64,000 bases of DNA, taken from assembly GCF_023715605.1 (NCBI RefSeq), contig NZ_JAMBOL010000013.1, positions 55,370 to 119,369 on the forward strand. The letters are read 5' to 3'. The position numbers and the translations under genes were made by a program. Origin of the DNA: Halalkalibacter oceani. GTDB taxonomy: Bacteria; Bacillota; Bacilli; Bacillales; Bacillaceae_D. The notes under the pieces were generated by a model. The model searched no databases. It had not been told where the DNA came from and worked only from the letters and a program-made list of their open reading frames with translations. Position 1 is the stretch's first letter. Each line of letters begins with the position of its first letter. Of the stretch, positions 1 through 9,324 are shown one piece after another.

Positions 1-860
1 CGTTCCTTCATTCCGCGGATAAGCTGCCGTTCCAACGAGCGGATCGTTCTTGTCAGCTCCTGTTGATCCGGCACCGCCAGCTCAGCGGCGGCTGTCGGGG
101 TCGGGGCGCGCAAATCAGCGACAAAATCGCTGATCGTATAGTCCGTTTCGTGTCCGACAGCCGAGATGACAGGCACGGTTGCTTGGGCAATCGCCCTTGC
201 CACCCGTTCATCATTGAATGCCCAAAGCTCCTCAATCGAGCCGCCACCACGGCCGACAATGATCACATCGAAGCAATCGGCGGCTGTCGCCTGTTCAAGC
301 GCCGCGACGATTGATCCCGGTGCCTGCTCTCCTTGGACGAGGACAGGAAATAACGTCAGCTGGGCCAACTGATAGCGGCGCTTCAGCGTCGTATAAATAT
401 CCTGGATCGCCGCCCCTGTTGGCGAGGTAATTATCGCGATTCGCTTAGGATGGACGGGAATCGCCCGTTTCCGTTCAGCGTCAAACAGCCCTTCAGCCTG
501 CAGCTTTTCTTTCAGCTCTTCATAAGCGAGATAGAGGCTGCCGATTCCATCTGGCTGCATTTCTTTTGCATAAAACTGATACTGGCCATAGGGCTCGTAC
601 ACATTGATTTCTCCGCGCAGAAGGACCTTCATGCCGTTCTCAGGCCTGAAGGCTAAGTAACGATTATGTCCGGCAAACATCACTGCCTGCATTCTGGATT
701 GATCGTCTTTGATCGTGAAGTACAGATGACCACGGCTATGCCATTTTACATTTGACAGCTCTCCACGAAGCCAAATGTCCTGAAGAAGAATATCCTCTTC
801 AATCAAAGCCTTTATGTATCTCGTCGCTTCTGAGATCGTATAGATGTCTTGCGCTTTCAT
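1..860 (-). CDS. xseA: Exodeoxyribonuclease VII large subunit, 3' part outside window
   Basis: Large subunit of exonuclease VII, which degrades single-stranded DNA together with XseB in the cytoplasm. The reading frame is open to the window edge, so about 286 N-terminal residues are seen of a family length near 450. The N-terminal OB-fold (residues ~1-100, with [19 protein letters not shown]) is followed by the catalytic domain with [16 protein letters not shown] and AVGHETDYT. The ATG at 860 follows an AGGTGG site that overlaps the end of folD, 8 bp upstream. The nusB-folD-xseA order is that of B. subtilis. Identification is secure; only the missing end is unseen. Confidence 0.96.
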   Translation of the reverse strand, partial: MKAQDIYTISEATRYIKALIEEDILLQDIWLRGELSNVKWHSRGHLYFTIKDDQSRMQAVMFAGHNRYLAFRPENGMKVLLRGEINVYEPYGQYQFYAKEMQPDGIGSLYLAYEELKEKLQAEGLFDAERKRAIPVHPKRIAIITSPTGAAIQDIYTTLKRRYQLAQLTLFPVLVQGEQAPGSIVAALEQATAADCFDVIIVGRGGGSIEELWAFNDERVARAIAQATVPVISAVGHETDYTISDFVADLRAPTPTAAAELAVPDQQELTRTIRSLERQLIRGMKE

Positions 861-868
861 CCAACCAC

Positions 869-1714
869 CTATACGCGCTTCCTGGCGGATTGAACGGTAT
901 TTTCAAGCAGCATCGTAATCGTCATCGGACCAACTCCGCCTGGTACCGGAGTAAGATGCGAAGCGACTTCTTTGACTCCTTCAAAATCAACATCTCCGCA
1001 AAGCTTGCCGTCAACACGGTTAATGCCGACATCGACGACGACAGCACCCGGCTTTACATCCGCGGCTTCAATGAAGTTCGGACGTCCGATCGCGACGATC
1101 AGAATATCGGCCTGCTTTGTCATCTCTCTTAAATTTTTTGTGCGGGAGTGACAATATGTAACGGTCGCATTTTCATTAAGCAGTAGCTGGCCAACCGGCT
1201 TTCCGACGATATTGCTTCGGCCAACGATGACGGCGTGCTTTCCGGCAATCTCGATTTTCGCTTCCTTTAACATTTCAACAACACCGTATGGCGTGCAAGG
1301 TAAAAAGGTTTCTTCCCCGGTCATCATTTTCCCGATATTGATCGGATGAAAACCATCGACATCTTTGTCCGGATGAATCCGTTCGATCACCGCCTGCTCG
1401 GAAATATGCTTCGGAATCGGGAGCTGGACGAGGATTCCATCAATTTTCGGATCTTCATTCAGGCGGTCAATTTCAGCAAGCAGCTCTTCTTCTGAAATCG
1501 TATCATCCTTCTTGATCAATACGGAATAAATGCCGGCCTGTTCACAGGCCTTTTGCTTCGAACGAACATACGTCGTTGATGCCGGGTCTTCCCCGACAAG
1601 AATAACAGCCAGTCCAGGCTGGCGATGATGCTCTGTCAATGCTTCGACATCACTTTTCAATTGCTCTCTCTTTTTCTGGGCAAGTTCTTTTCCGTTCAAC
1701 AACTTTGCGGTCAT
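869..1714 (-). CDS. folD: Bifunctional methylenetetrahydrofolate dehydrogenase/cyclohydrolase
   Basis: FolD interconverts 5,10-methylene-THF and 10-formyl-THF through methenyl-THF in cytoplasmic one-carbon metabolism. The 281-residue protein has the usual length. The YxxxK catalytic motif is at Y49-K53, followed by [18 protein letters not shown], the dinucleotide-binding segment [12 protein letters not shown] and the C-terminal PGGVGPMT. A longer open frame reaches to 1837, but its first 41 codons run into nusB. The ATG at 1714 is preceded by GAAGGAGTG and fits the family start. It lies 13 bp after nusB and 8 bp before xseA, so the three are one transcription unit. The one-carbon units it handles are also produced by the glycine cleavage genes at 22-26 kb. 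Confidence 0.97.
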   Translation of the reverse strand: MTAKLLNGKELAQKKREQLKSDVEALTEHHRQPGLAVILVGEDPASTTYVRSKQKACEQAGIYSVLIKKDDTISEEELLAEIDRLNEDPKIDGILVQLPIPKHISEQAVIERIHPDKDVDGFHPINIGKMMTGEETFLPCTPYGVVEMLKEAKIEIAGKHAVIVGRSNIVGKPVGQLLLNENATVTYCHSRTKNLREMTKQADILIVAIGRPNFIEAADVKPGAVVVDVGINRVDGKLCGDVDFEGVKEVASHLTPVPGGVGPMTITMLLENTVQSARKRV

Positions 1715-1727
1715 GCTCTCCACTCCT

Positions 1728-2135
1728 TCACTTTTGCACATCTTCCTGAATTGTTTCCATTGCTTTTGAAAGGACTCCGTTAATAAAACGTCCCGACTCT
1801 TCCCCGCCAAATGCCTTGGCCAGTTCAATCCCTTCATTAAACGTAACGCTTAGAGGAACATCATGAATGTATTTCATCTCATAAAAAGACATCCGTACAA
1901 TGGCTCTGTCAACCAATCCCATTCTCTCCAGACTCCAGCCTTGAAGACTTGAAGAAATAACAGGATCAATTACTTGCAGATGCTCAAGCGTCCCACGAAT
2001 GAGCTCGATCATAAAAGGGCTTGGCTCTTCTCCCTCTTCAAGCACGCTTTCAATCGCTTCCTCCACAGAGCTTTCTGCTAAATCAATTTGATAGAGCGCT
2101 TGAGCAGCTCTTAGTCTTGCTAGTCTTCGGTTCAT
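1728..2135 (-). CDS. nusB: Transcription antitermination factor NusB
   Basis: NusB binds boxA RNA with NusE (S10) and promotes antitermination of rRNA operons. The protein is 135 residues and all-helical, with the family signatures MNRRLARLRAAQALYQ at the N-terminus and RFINGVLSKA at the C-terminus. An upstream in-frame TTG exists at 2141, but AAAGGAG is spaced 7 nt from the ATG at 2135, which is therefore preferred. It is the first gene of nusB-folD-xseA. About 250 bp separate it from the yqhY terminator, where its promoter must lie; I did not find a convincing -35/-10 pair there. Confidence 0.96.
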   Translation of the reverse strand: MNRRLARLRAAQALYQIDLAESSVEEAIESVLEEGEEPSPFMIELIRGTLEHLQVIDPVISSSLQGWSLERMGLVDRAIVRMSFYEMKYIHDVPLSVTFNEGIELAKAFGGEESGRFINGVLSKAMETIQEDVQK

Positions 2136-2324
2136 TGTCAAACTCCTTTAAGCATGCGTTTTTGCACAGTTATTATGTTGATAATAGCATAACATGTTTC
2201 GTGAAAACAGAACAATTTAGTTTTCAAATGTGACAAAGCGTAGGCTCGGGCAAAACGGTTCAACGCTTCATTTTCGATCTTTTACAAGCCTTTGGCGATT
2301 TCTTCTAATGGTATAGTTTACCCA

Positions 2325-2377
2325 GAAAAAAGAGGATATTTCCAAAGGGAAGCAAATTTCTCTTTGGAAACATCCTC
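2325..2377 (-). terminator. Rho-independent terminator after yqhY
   Basis: A long inverted repeat (GAGGAT...ATCCTC flanking CTTTGGAAA/TTTCCAAAG, 2332-2377) is followed on the minus strand by a TTTTTT tract at 2325-2331. It closes the accB-accC-yqhY transcription unit. Confidence 0.85.
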
Positions 2378-2392
2378 AAACCGGATTACTTA

Positions 2393-2788
2393 TTATTCAT
2401 CGGCTTCTGCTTCAGTAGATTCAAACTGAACGCCGACGACATGGACGTTCACAGCCTGAAGCTCGATTGCGGTCATCGTTTGCAGCGCCTGCTTAATGTT
2501 CGATTGAATAAATTTCGCCACCTCAGGGACGGCCACGCCGTATGTGATCACGACCGATACATCGACGGTAATGCCATCCTCGCCAAGCTCGACCTTGACG
2601 CCTTTGCCGTGATTTTTGCGGCCAAGCTTTTCAGCGACATCCGTCGCAAAGTTGCCGCGCATCGTGGCGACGCCTTCGACTTCCGAAGCGGCAATGCCGG
2701 CAATAACTTCGATGACTTCCGGTGAAATTTCAACTTTTCCCAGCTCTGATTTTTGCTCTTCAAGCTCTAAAATATGATTCTCGTTCAT
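2393..2788 (-). CDS. yqhY: Asp23/Gls24 family envelope stress response protein (YqhY)
   Basis: This is a DUF322 (Asp23) family protein of 131 residues. The core has the family pattern GKVEISPEVIEVIAGIAASE, then VEGVATMRGN and a valine-rich strand region. In B. subtilis the homologue YqhY is encoded with accB and accC and affects acetyl-CoA carboxylase activity; the same linkage holds here and suggests the same role. The tail is acidic (ESTEAEADE). Two adjacent ATGs exist (2791, 2788); the second has the better spacing (7 nt) from the GGAGG inside the accC stop region. The first would overlap the accC stop codon by one base. Confidence 0.93.
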   Translation of the reverse strand: MNENHILELEEQKSELGKVEISPEVIEVIAGIAASEVEGVATMRGNFATDVAEKLGRKNHGKGVKVELGEDGITVDVSVVITYGVAVPEVAKFIQSNIKQALQTMTAIELQAVNVHVVGVQFESTEAEADE

Positions 2789-2790
2789 CA

Positions 2791-4176
2791 TTATTCCTCC
2801 ATTTTTGCACTGTTGGATTTTAGTTGGACGGACATCACATCATGCTGTTCAAGAAATTTCGTATTGAAATCACCTGAGAGAAACGTATCATGATGCAGAA
2901 GACGAAGATGGAAAGGAATCGTCGTTTCTACCCCTTCGATTTCAAATTCTTCAAGCGCTCTTCTCATTTTCGCCACGGCCTCTTCACGCGTCGCCCCATG
3001 CGTAATCACTTTGGCTACCATCGAATCGTAGAATGGCGAGATGACGTAGCCGGGATAAACAGCTGAATCAACGCGAACTCCGTAGCCTCCCGGCGCTAAA
3101 TAATTCGTGATCTTACCTGGAGACGGCATGAAATTTTTCCGCGGGTTCTCCGCGTTAATCCGGCATTCCATCGCCCAGCCCTGGAAGGTAACCTCCTCCT
3201 GCCTCAAAGAAAGCACCTCTCCACTTGCGACGCGAAGCTGCTCTTTAATTAAATCGATCCCCGTCACCATTTCTGTTACAGGATGCTCAACTTGAATCCG
3301 TGTATTCATTTCCATAAAATAGAAGTTTCCATTTGTATGGTCGTAAATGAATTCCACTGTCCCTGCTCCTGAATAGTTGACGGCCTTCGCTGCGTTTACC
3401 GCTGCCAGACCCATTTCCGCCCGCTTTTCCGGTGTCAGGGCCGGAGAAGGCGTTTCCTCGACCAGCTTCTGCAGCCGGCGCTGAATGCTGCAATCACGCT
3501 CGCCAAGATGAATGACGTTTCCGTGATTGTCTGCCAGCACCTGAATTTCAACGTGCCGGAAGTCCTCGATGAATTTTTCCAGGTAAACGCCGGGATTCCC
3601 GAAATTCGTTGCCGCTTCCTGCTGAGTGACATTCATTCCTTTTTTCAGTTCCTCTTCGTTGCGCGCCACGCGAATTCCTTTTCCGCCGCCGCCGGCTGTC
3701 GCTTTAATAATGACCGGATAGCCGATCTCCTCCGCTATTTTCACAGCCTCTTCCGTATTGGCGACAATTCCGTCAGATCCCGGGACAATCGGCACGCCGG
3801 CTTTCTCCATCGTTTTCCGGGCAACATCCTTCGTTCCCATTTGATTAATCGCAAAAGGGCTCGGCCCGACAAACGTAATATTGCAGGCGCCGCAAATTTC
3901 AGCGAAATCAGCGTTCTCAGCTAAAAAGCCATAGCCCGGGTGAATCGCGTCAACCTCTGTCAATGTGGCAACGCTCATAATATTTGTGATATTAAGATAG
4001 CTCTTATTGGATGCTGTCGGTCCGATGCAATAAGCTTCGTCAGCCAGGCGGACGTGAAGCGAATCCTTATCTGCTTCTGAGTAGATCGCGACTGTTTCGA
4101 TGTTAAGCTCCCGGCAGGCGCGGATAATCCGGACAGCAATTTCTCCTCGATTTGCAACTAATACCTTTTTTATCAT
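2791..4176 (-). CDS. accC: Acetyl-CoA carboxylase, biotin carboxylase subunit
   Basis: AccC carboxylates the biotin carried on AccB using ATP and bicarbonate, in the first committed step of fatty acid synthesis. The protein is 461 residues, slightly longer than the usual ~450 because of a short C-terminal extension. It contains the ATP-grasp glycine loop [10 protein letters not shown], the ERDCSIQRR segment, and the catalytic [14 protein letters not shown]. Of two adjacent ATGs, 4176 has 7-nt spacing from AGGAG. It follows accB by 14 bp and overlaps or abuts yqhY, forming accB-accC-yqhY. Confidence 0.98.
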   Translation of the reverse strand: MIKKVLVANRGEIAVRIIRACRELNIETVAIYSEADKDSLHVRLADEAYCIGPTASNKSYLNITNIMSVATLTEVDAIHPGYGFLAENADFAEICGACNITFVGPSPFAINQMGTKDVARKTMEKAGVPIVPGSDGIVANTEEAVKIAEEIGYPVIIKATAGGGGKGIRVARNEEELKKGMNVTQQEAATNFGNPGVYLEKFIEDFRHVEIQVLADNHGNVIHLGERDCSIQRRLQKLVEETPSPALTPEKRAEMGLAAVNAAKAVNYSGAGTVEFIYDHTNGNFYFMEMNTRIQVEHPVTEMVTGIDLIKEQLRVASGEVLSLRQEEVTFQGWAMECRINAENPRKNFMPSPGKITNYLAPGGYGVRVDSAVYPGYVISPFYDSMVAKVITHGATREEAVAKMRRALEEFEIEGVETTIPFHLRLLHHDTFLSGDFNTKFLEQHDVMSVQLKSNSAKMEE

Positions 4177-4190
4177 CATATCTCTCCTAA

Positions 4191-4688
4191 TTAGCTAAGC
4201 TCCACAACAAACAGGGGTTGTCCATACTCAACAAGCTCCCCATTCTCAGCAAGAATATCGACGATTTTTCCGTTTACTTCTGCTTCGATTTCATTCATCA
4301 GCTTCATCGCTTCGACGATGCAGACAACGCTTTCTTCTTTGACTTGGTCTCCTTTAGCGACATACGGATCGGCATCAGGCGAAGGTGCTGCATAAAATGT
4401 TCCAACCATTGGTGATGTAATCGTGTGAAGCTTGTCATCATTGGCCTTGCTTTCTGAACCCGCTTCTTTTTCTGCAGCAGGTGCTTCTGACACGGCGTTT
4501 TCCACCTGTTTCAGCGGCGGCTGGCTTACCACGGCAGGAGCAGGTGAAGCTGGTGCTTGTACTTGTACAGGTATTGCCTGCTGCTTTTTCAAAACGAGCT
4601 TTGTTCCATCCTGCTCAAACTTCAGCTCATCTACATCCGATTGATCAAGCGCTCTGATTAACTCTTTTATTTCTTGCACTTTCAACAT
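4191..4688 (-). CDS. accB: Acetyl-CoA carboxylase biotin carboxyl carrier protein
   Basis: AccB carries the biotin used by AccC and the carboxyltransferase AccAD. In this 165-residue protein an N-terminal helical region (1-35) is followed by an Ala/Pro-rich flexible linker (about 40-88) and the biotinyl domain. The biotinylated lysine is K129 in [11 protein letters not shown]. An AGGAGTG site precedes the ATG. A TATAAT-like sequence lies just upstream, but no good -35 element accompanies it. It is the first gene of accB-accC-yqhY. Confidence 0.97.
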   Translation of the reverse strand: MLKVQEIKELIRALDQSDVDELKFEQDGTKLVLKKQQAIPVQVQAPASPAPAVVSQPPLKQVENAVSEAPAAEKEAGSESKANDDKLHTITSPMVGTFYAAPSPDADPYVAKGDQVKEESVVCIVEAMKLMNEIEAEVNGKIVDILAENGELVEYGQPLFVVELS

Positions 4689-4814
4689 ATATGTACACTC
4701 CTAATCTTATTTTTTCATATTATATCATACAATTCGGCTGACCCTATTTATCTTCGTCAGGAAATTTCATATCCCTTTTTTCGATTGACATTCGTCAAAC
4801 AAAAAAACATGACA

Positions 4815-4866
4815 GAAAGAAGGAGGTGCGTTAAAAGGTCGTCTCTCCTTTTTAACACACCTCTTT
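4815..4866 (-). terminator. Probable terminator downstream of the 4923-5294 gene
   Basis: GAGGTG-GTTAAAAGG pairs with CCTTTTTAAC-CACCTC (4822-4863). On the minus strand it is followed by the T-rich stretch TTCTTTCT, a weak U-tract. It lies between the hypothetical gene and the accB promoter region. Confidence 0.55.
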
Positions 4867-4922
4867 ATGACAGCGGGCGGAGTCGCCTCTGCTTCTGGCG
4901 GCCTCCCTCTTCCCCTTTTTGA

Positions 4923-5294
4923 TTATTCTTCGCTGTCGACAGTGATTTCCTTCTCTTCCTCTGCTTTTACGAGCGCGTCCTTTTTGTATTGACGAAACAC
5001 GGGAAACTCAGATAAGTTATCCGGAATCTTCCCATCCTCCAACAAAATGATTTTGACGATATTCTTATTGCGGGCCATATGGTATTTATCACCATATTCA
5101 TTTTCCTGCGTGTAACGCTTTAAATTCTCATAATCCTCTTCTTGGATGGAAACCTTGTAGGTGTCTTGATCCCCGGCTTCAAATTCCTGTTCAAATCCAA
5201 TTTCAAATTCGACGATTTGAATATTATCATTTTTCATATTGCGTGTTTGCTCAAGTACTGCCTTCGCACCTTCCGTTAAATCCGTCCATTCCAT
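4923..5294 (-). CDS. Uncharacterised acidic protein, 123 aa
   Basis: I do not recognise the family. The predicted protein is soluble, has no signal peptide or membrane segment, and is strongly acidic with a Glu/Lys-rich C-terminus (EEEKEITVDSEE). Support for a real gene is good: GGAGAG lies 6 nt before the ATG, an extended -10 (TGATATAAT, near 5330 on the minus strand) lies upstream, and a hairpin follows the stop. It separates spoIIIAH from accB and lies on the same strand as both. The B. subtilis order I recall has no gene here, so it may be lineage-specific. Confidence 0.75.
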   Translation of the reverse strand: MEWTDLTEGAKAVLEQTRNMKNDNIQIVEFEIGFEQEFEAGDQDTYKVSIQEEDYENLKRYTQENEYGDKYHMARNKNIVKIILLEDGKIPDNLSEFPVFRQYKKDALVKAEEEKEITVDSEE

Positions 5295-5463
5295 GGCAAT
5301 CTCTCCTCACGAGTAAGTTACGTTGCGTATTATATCATAGACAAATAAGGAGATGCACCTTCTGACGAAAGATCCGGCTAAAAGAAGGGTCGAAATGAGC
5401 AAGGCGGCTTCGCGGCGGAGACCCGCTCCACAGCAAAACCGCTTTTTTTTCAATCGGGCTTTA

Positions 5464-6129
5464 TTATTGAGCTGCCGCCTGGTGCGTTACCGCGACATCC
5501 ATCCCTGCGCCAAGCTGATCAAAGGTCATATGATAAATTTCATTCGCTTCAGCCCGTGATAATTCATCCGTCTGGACGATCACGCGGACTCTGTCTTCCT
5601 CTGTCATAACGAGGACATCCTCATAGCCTTTCGCTTTGATCAGCGTCTCTAATGTCGCTTCGTTTTGCGCCAGTCGCTGGAGCTCCATCCGCTTATCATG
5701 GGCTTCACTCTTCATCAGAGCCGAAGCATCAGCGGAAGCGACGATTTGCGTCAGCTCCTCAGCCATCCGGTCTCTTGATGCCTGAAGATCCATGCGAATG
5801 GTCGAGAACGTGTCATTGCCGGCCGCATTTGAGAGTGTCTCACTTGCTGCTTCTTCTTCACTTCCCGCTGCTTCTTCTTCGCTTCCCGCTGCCTCTCCTT
5901 CTTCATTTTCCCCTTCCATTGCTTCTGCAAGCTCTTCTTCCATATCGACGACAGATCCCTGATCATCATGCGGCATCTGCTCCAGTGTCATCTCGCCATT
6001 TTCTTCATCCCCCACATACGCGACCTCATCACCCGGAATTTGATCAGGAGACGTGACGTAATAGACAGAAAGCACGACAATTAAGCTCAACATTGTTAAC
6101 AACCAAACCGTTTGTTTCTTCAAGACCAT
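5464..6129 (-). CDS. spoIIIAH: Stage III sporulation protein AH (SpoIIIQ-SpoIIIAH channel ring)
   Basis: SpoIIIAH sits in the mother-cell-derived outer forespore membrane and binds forespore SpoIIQ to form the trans-envelope 'feeding tube'. The 221-residue protein has one N-terminal membrane segment (~7-26, VWLLTMLSLIVVLSVYYV) and a C-terminal ring-building domain (~110-215). Between them is a very acidic linker with near-exact repeats of AAGSEEE (about 79-95), visible also at DNA level. GGAGG precedes the ATG by 7 nt, and the ATG overlaps the spoIIIAG stop codon by one base. It is the last gene of spoIIIAA-AH. Confidence 0.96.
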   Translation of the reverse strand: MVLKKQTVWLLTMLSLIVVLSVYYVTSPDQIPGDEVAYVGDEENGEMTLEQMPHDDQGSVVDMEEELAEAMEGENEEGEAAGSEEEAAGSEEEAASETLSNAAGNDTFSTIRMDLQASRDRMAEELTQIVASADASALMKSEAHDKRMELQRLAQNEATLETLIKAKGYEDVLVMTEEDRVRVIVQTDELSRAEANEIYHMTFDQLGAGMDVAVTHQAAAQ

Positions 6130-6791
6130 TATGAATCCTCCCTTGTTTTTTTCGGCATGACCGATACTCGATGAGACGGAACGTCCAGCACCCGACTAAC
6201 GGCTTCTACGACCCAGCTTTTAATCTGAGCATTTTCAACGCCTTTGGCGACGATCAGCACTCCCCGGACTTCCGGTTTTTCTTTTTGAATGAGAAGCGGC
6301 TCCTCTTTATCGCCATTTCGGATAATCACAACCTGCTCCTCCCTGCTGTGATCCTCCACCTGTCGTGTTCCCCCTTCACGATCCGTTTCATCGGTGTTTT
6401 GAACCTTTGTATTCGTATCCTTTTCGTAAACATAACGTTCCGTCTCGGCCAAGTTGATCATGACGGAAACATCCGATAAGCCAACCACTTGCTCAAGCGC
6501 CTCCTTCAGCTGATTTTCATATTGAATCTCATAATCTTCCATTGAATTCGGCTCAGCTGAGGATCTTGATCCAAAGACTGCTTCATCCTCCTGATCTTCC
6601 TGATAGACGGGCAAGGATGGTTCTTCTTCATCTGTAGTGTTTGTCAGAAGGTTGCCTGTGATCATCAGCGCGACTCCAATGCAGCCTACAAGCAGCACAT
6701 AGTGGAGAGGCCATTTCCGGCCTTTGCCGTTATCCGTCTTTTTGAATAACGCCGTCAGCCATTGGCGATCCTTCTGTTCATCCTGATTCAT
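6129..6791 (-). CDS. spoIIIAG: Stage III sporulation protein AG
   Basis: SpoIIIAG forms a large ring in the mother-cell/forespore channel complex and has a secretin-like ring-building motif. The 220-residue protein has a short cytoplasmic N-terminus, one membrane segment (~29-50, HYVLLVGCIGVALMITGNLL) and an extracytoplasmic domain ending with the characteristic VLIVAKGVENAQIKSWVVEAV. A GTG at 6815 is possible, but the ATG at 6791 gives the ATGA overlap with spoIIIAF typical of this operon. It overlaps spoIIIAH by one base downstream. Confidence 0.95.
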   Translation of the reverse strand: MNQDEQKDRQWLTALFKKTDNGKGRKWPLHYVLLVGCIGVALMITGNLLTNTTDEEEPSLPVYQEDQEDEAVFGSRSSAEPNSMEDYEIQYENQLKEALEQVVGLSDVSVMINLAETERYVYEKDTNTKVQNTDETDREGGTRQVEDHSREEQVVIIRNGDKEEPLLIQKEKPEVRGVLIVAKGVENAQIKSWVVEAVSRVLDVPSHRVSVMPKKTREDS

Positions 6792-7444
6792 TCGGCTCGT
6801 TTCCCCCCTTCCCACGCGATTGAAATCATTTCTTCAGGGATGTCCCAATATTCGGAGAGCAGCGGCACGATGTTACTAAGCTCGTCGGTGCGGGGCGAAG
6901 CTTGACTTTCCACTGACAGAGATGTGTCAATCCGAACAACTTCCACAGCATCAACCGCGTCGGACGGCTCAAGCTCATCCTCCCGCTCGCGCTCCTGCAC
7001 CTCGACATGGACCGCTTTGATCTGCTGTTCTGTGAAAGGCTCCTCTGCACCGGCATCCTCCGCCAGTTCCACCTCGACCTGCGCAATATTCAAGTGATGC
7101 TCCTCTTCCAGCATGTCTTCCACCTGACTCTCTAATTGGACAGCCACCTGTTCAGAAATATATGCACGCTGTCCGAGCTCTATTTCTCTTTTTTGCAAAT
7201 TTATCGAATTCGTGACGTTCTGCTCGGCACGATTTGTCTCCTCGGTTGTTAAAGCAAAGAGCCAGCTGTCGACATCGTCCTGAAAAATCGAGAGAAGCGG
7301 CTGGAGCATGACGACAAGAAGCATAAGGCCGACGACCATTTTGACATAGCGCTGCATCGCTGAATTCGGGATCATCAGCTCCAGTACGGTCGCAAACAAA
7401 ATGAGCAAAATAATCGTCGTTAGCCATTCCGTGATATATTCCAT
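6788..7444 (-). CDS. spoIIIAF: Stage III sporulation protein AF
   Basis: A component of the SpoIIIA complex. Two hydrophobic segments lie near the N-terminus (about 8-28 and 34-52), followed by a long, charged, extracytoplasmic region that is rich in Glu. The 218-residue length fits the family (~200). A strong GAGGAGGAT site lies before the ATG. It lies 13 bp after spoIIIAE and overlaps spoIIIAG by an ATGA. The family assignment rests on the N-terminus (MEYITEWLTTIILLILFATV) and on its position. Confidence 0.93.
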   Translation of the reverse strand: MEYITEWLTTIILLILFATVLELMIPNSAMQRYVKMVVGLMLLVVMLQPLLSIFQDDVDSWLFALTTEETNRAEQNVTNSINLQKREIELGQRAYISEQVAVQLESQVEDMLEEEHHLNIAQVEVELAEDAGAEEPFTEQQIKAVHVEVQEREREDELEPSDAVDAVEVVRIDTSLSVESQASPRTDELSNIVPLLSEYWDIPEEMISIAWEGGKRAE

Positions 7445-7457
7445 CCCCTTATCCTCC

Positions 7458-8633
7458 TCACCTGATCATTAACGAGACATTTCCCGCAGCAATCATAATC
7501 GTCACCGCCAGAAAGAACATCAGACAAACGACGGCCATTGCGCCAAAGACAAACATCATTGATTTGCCGATGATGCTTAAACAATCGATAATCGGCCCCC
7601 CGCCAAGCGGCTGCAGCACGGCTGAGGAAATCGAAAAAATCAGCGCCAGTGAGAGGACCTTCATCGCCGGGAACGCGCAAAGCAATAAAAGAATCGCAAG
7701 CCCGGCGACGCCGATTGTATTTTTTAACAGCAGCGAGGCGCTCAGTACCGTATCGGCGGCATCGGTAAACATCCGGCCAACGACAGGCACCAGATTTCCG
7801 GCGAGAAACTTAGCCGTACGTACCGTGATGCCATCCGTGACCGCCGTCGATGCTCCCTGGACCGAGATAACCCCTAGGAAAATCGTCAGAAAAACACCGA
7901 GAATGCCGACCGCCAAATTGCGGAGAAAAGTCGCCAGCTTCGTCACCTTGTAATGATCGGTCAACGTGCTGACAATACTCAGAATCGTTGACAGAAACAA
8001 TAGCGGCAGCACAAGATGCTGAATAAGGAGGCCGCTCGTATTGACGAAAAAAATAATCAGCGGATGAAACAAAGCGGCCGATGTAATCGAGCCGATCGAA
8101 GCCATGATCGCCAGCAGCAAAGGGAGGAGCGCGATCATAAAATGAATCATGCTGCTGATCGCGTCAGAGGCATAGCTGATCGCGACATGAAAGCTGTTTA
8201 ACGCAATAATCATCAGCACGAGATACGTAACCGCATAGGCGACCTTACTGATCGTATGCTGTTCAAAAGCGTTTTGCAGCGATTGGAGAATCATGCAGAA
8301 CACCGTCAGCAAAATAAGCGAACCGAGCAGCTTGCCGCTGACTAACAGCTCATGCAGCAAAAACTTTACTGCGCCAACGCCCCATTCTTTGGGCGAGAAT
8401 TGCTTTTCACCGCGGACGAATTCCAGAAATGAACCCTTTTGGCTCTCCGGCAAAAAACCACCATATTCGTTCGAAATTTGCTCCCAATAGCTTCTTACTT
8501 CGTCAAGCTGAAGCTGCTCAAGCTGCTGCTCGACAAAGCCATTCTCGTCCATTCTCTCTTCCTCGGCTGCCGCCGGCTGACATACGATAAAGAGCAGGAG
8601 CGTAAAGCTCAGTATAAAGATGATTTTCTTCAT
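7458..8633 (-). CDS. spoIIIAE: Stage III sporulation protein AE
   Basis: The largest SpoIIIA integral membrane protein and probable core of the channel. The 391-residue form starts with a cleavable-type signal sequence (MKKIIFILSFTLLLFIVCQ, then PAAAEE). A soluble helical segment of about 70 residues follows, then roughly seven to eight hydrophobic helices to the C-terminus. A longer open frame begins at 8696 by overlapping spoIIIAD; the ATG at 8633 gives the signal peptide and is preferred, although its ribosome site (AAGTGAG) is weak. Confidence 0.94.
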   Translation of the reverse strand: MKKIIFILSFTLLLFIVCQPAAAEEERMDENGFVEQQLEQLQLDEVRSYWEQISNEYGGFLPESQKGSFLEFVRGEKQFSPKEWGVGAVKFLLHELLVSGKLLGSLILLTVFCMILQSLQNAFEQHTISKVAYAVTYLVLMIIALNSFHVAISYASDAISSMIHFMIALLPLLLAIMASIGSITSAALFHPLIIFFVNTSGLLIQHLVLPLLFLSTILSIVSTLTDHYKVTKLATFLRNLAVGILGVFLTIFLGVISVQGASTAVTDGITVRTAKFLAGNLVPVVGRMFTDAADTVLSASLLLKNTIGVAGLAILLLLCAFPAMKVLSLALIFSISSAVLQPLGGGPIIDCLSIIGKSMMFVFGAMAVVCLMFFLAVTIMIAAGNVSLMIR

Positions 8634-8692
8634 TTTGATCTCACTTCCATTCCACGTACGAAGGTGGTCATCATGTCCATCGCTTAGAAGCT

Positions 8693-9100
8693 TCAATTCG
8701 GAATCAACGTAAGAACGACTTCGATCACCGCCGTCAAAATCGGAATTGCCATCACAAGAATTAAAATTTTCCCTGCCAGTTCAATCTTCGAGGCGATGGC
8801 GGCTTGTCCCGCATCCTTGGCAATTTGCGCCCCGAACTCCGCAATGTAGGCAATTCCGATGATTTTCAAAATCGTTTGCAAGTACATCATATTCATATTC
8901 GCCTGCTCGGCAATCCCGGAGAGCATCGCGATAATTTTTGTAATTTCATCAATTAAAAAAAGAAAAATCAAAACGCCGACAAAAACTGTTAGCATGAAAG
9001 CAAATATCGGTTTTTGCTCTTTGACAACGAGGGCTAGGAAGGTCGCAATCAGCCCTAACCCGACAATTTGAATGATGTCAATCGCAACCCACTCCTTCAC
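8693..9100 (-). CDS. spoIIIAD: Stage III sporulation protein AD (start codon unclear)
   Basis: A SpoIIIAC/AD family membrane protein of the channel complex with about four hydrophobic segments. It contains the conserved VGLGLIATFLALVVKEQKP and IAYIAEFGAQIAKDAGQ blocks. The only canonical in-frame start is the GTG at 9100, which overlaps the spoIIIAC stop (GTGA) and adds KEWVA before the conserved IDIIQIV. A strong AAGGAG lies inside these extra codons, 9 nt before an ATT codon (9080-9082). Translation may therefore be coupled from spoIIIAC at the GTG, or may start at the ATT. Confidence 0.93.
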   Translation of the reverse strand: MKEWVAIDIIQIVGLGLIATFLALVVKEQKPIFAFMLTVFVGVLIFLFLIDEITKIIAMLSGIAEQANMNMMYLQTILKIIGIAYIAEFGAQIAKDAGQAAIASKIELAGKILILVMAIPILTAVIEVVLTLIPN

Positions 9101-9300
9101 CCTTGGAACAAAAAAACACCCCTGATTTTTTGAAATAAGTCATCAACCATTGTCGCCACCATGTAAAGGACGATGATAAAGCCGATCAATGTCACCCAAT
9201 GCGCCCAATCTTCTTTTCCCATCTGCTTTAAAACCGTATGGATCATCGCGACAACAATGCCGATTCCGGCAATCTGGAAAATGGTGTTTACATCATACAT
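9097..9300 (-). CDS. spoIIIAC: Stage III sporulation protein AC
   Basis: A small membrane protein (67 residues, family ~68) with two hydrophobic helices and the signature DVNTIFQIAGIGIVVA plus a conserved tail (DDLFQKIRGVFLFQG). It belongs to the mother-cell SpoIIIA complex. An in-frame GTG precedes the ATG directly; the ATG at 9300 is better placed after AGGAGAGG. It is followed by spoIIIAD with a GTGA overlap. Confidence 0.95.
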   Translation of the reverse strand: MYDVNTIFQIAGIGIVVAMIHTVLKQMGKEDWAHWVTLIGFIIVLYMVATMVDDLFQKIRGVFLFQG

Positions 9301-9324
9301 CACAACCTCTCCTCCTTCGTCCGC

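Noticed and set aside
752..1132. Plus-strand open frame of 126 codons
   Set aside because: Antisense to xseA and folD, which have clear family motifs.
5390..5460. GC-rich sequence and T tract after spoIIIAH as a terminator
   Set aside because: I could not build a convincing stem next to the T tract in either direction.
7420..7680. Minus-strand open frame of 86 codons at the spoIIIAE/AF junction
   Set aside because: It is in another frame of spoIIIAE with a composition typical of a shadow frame.
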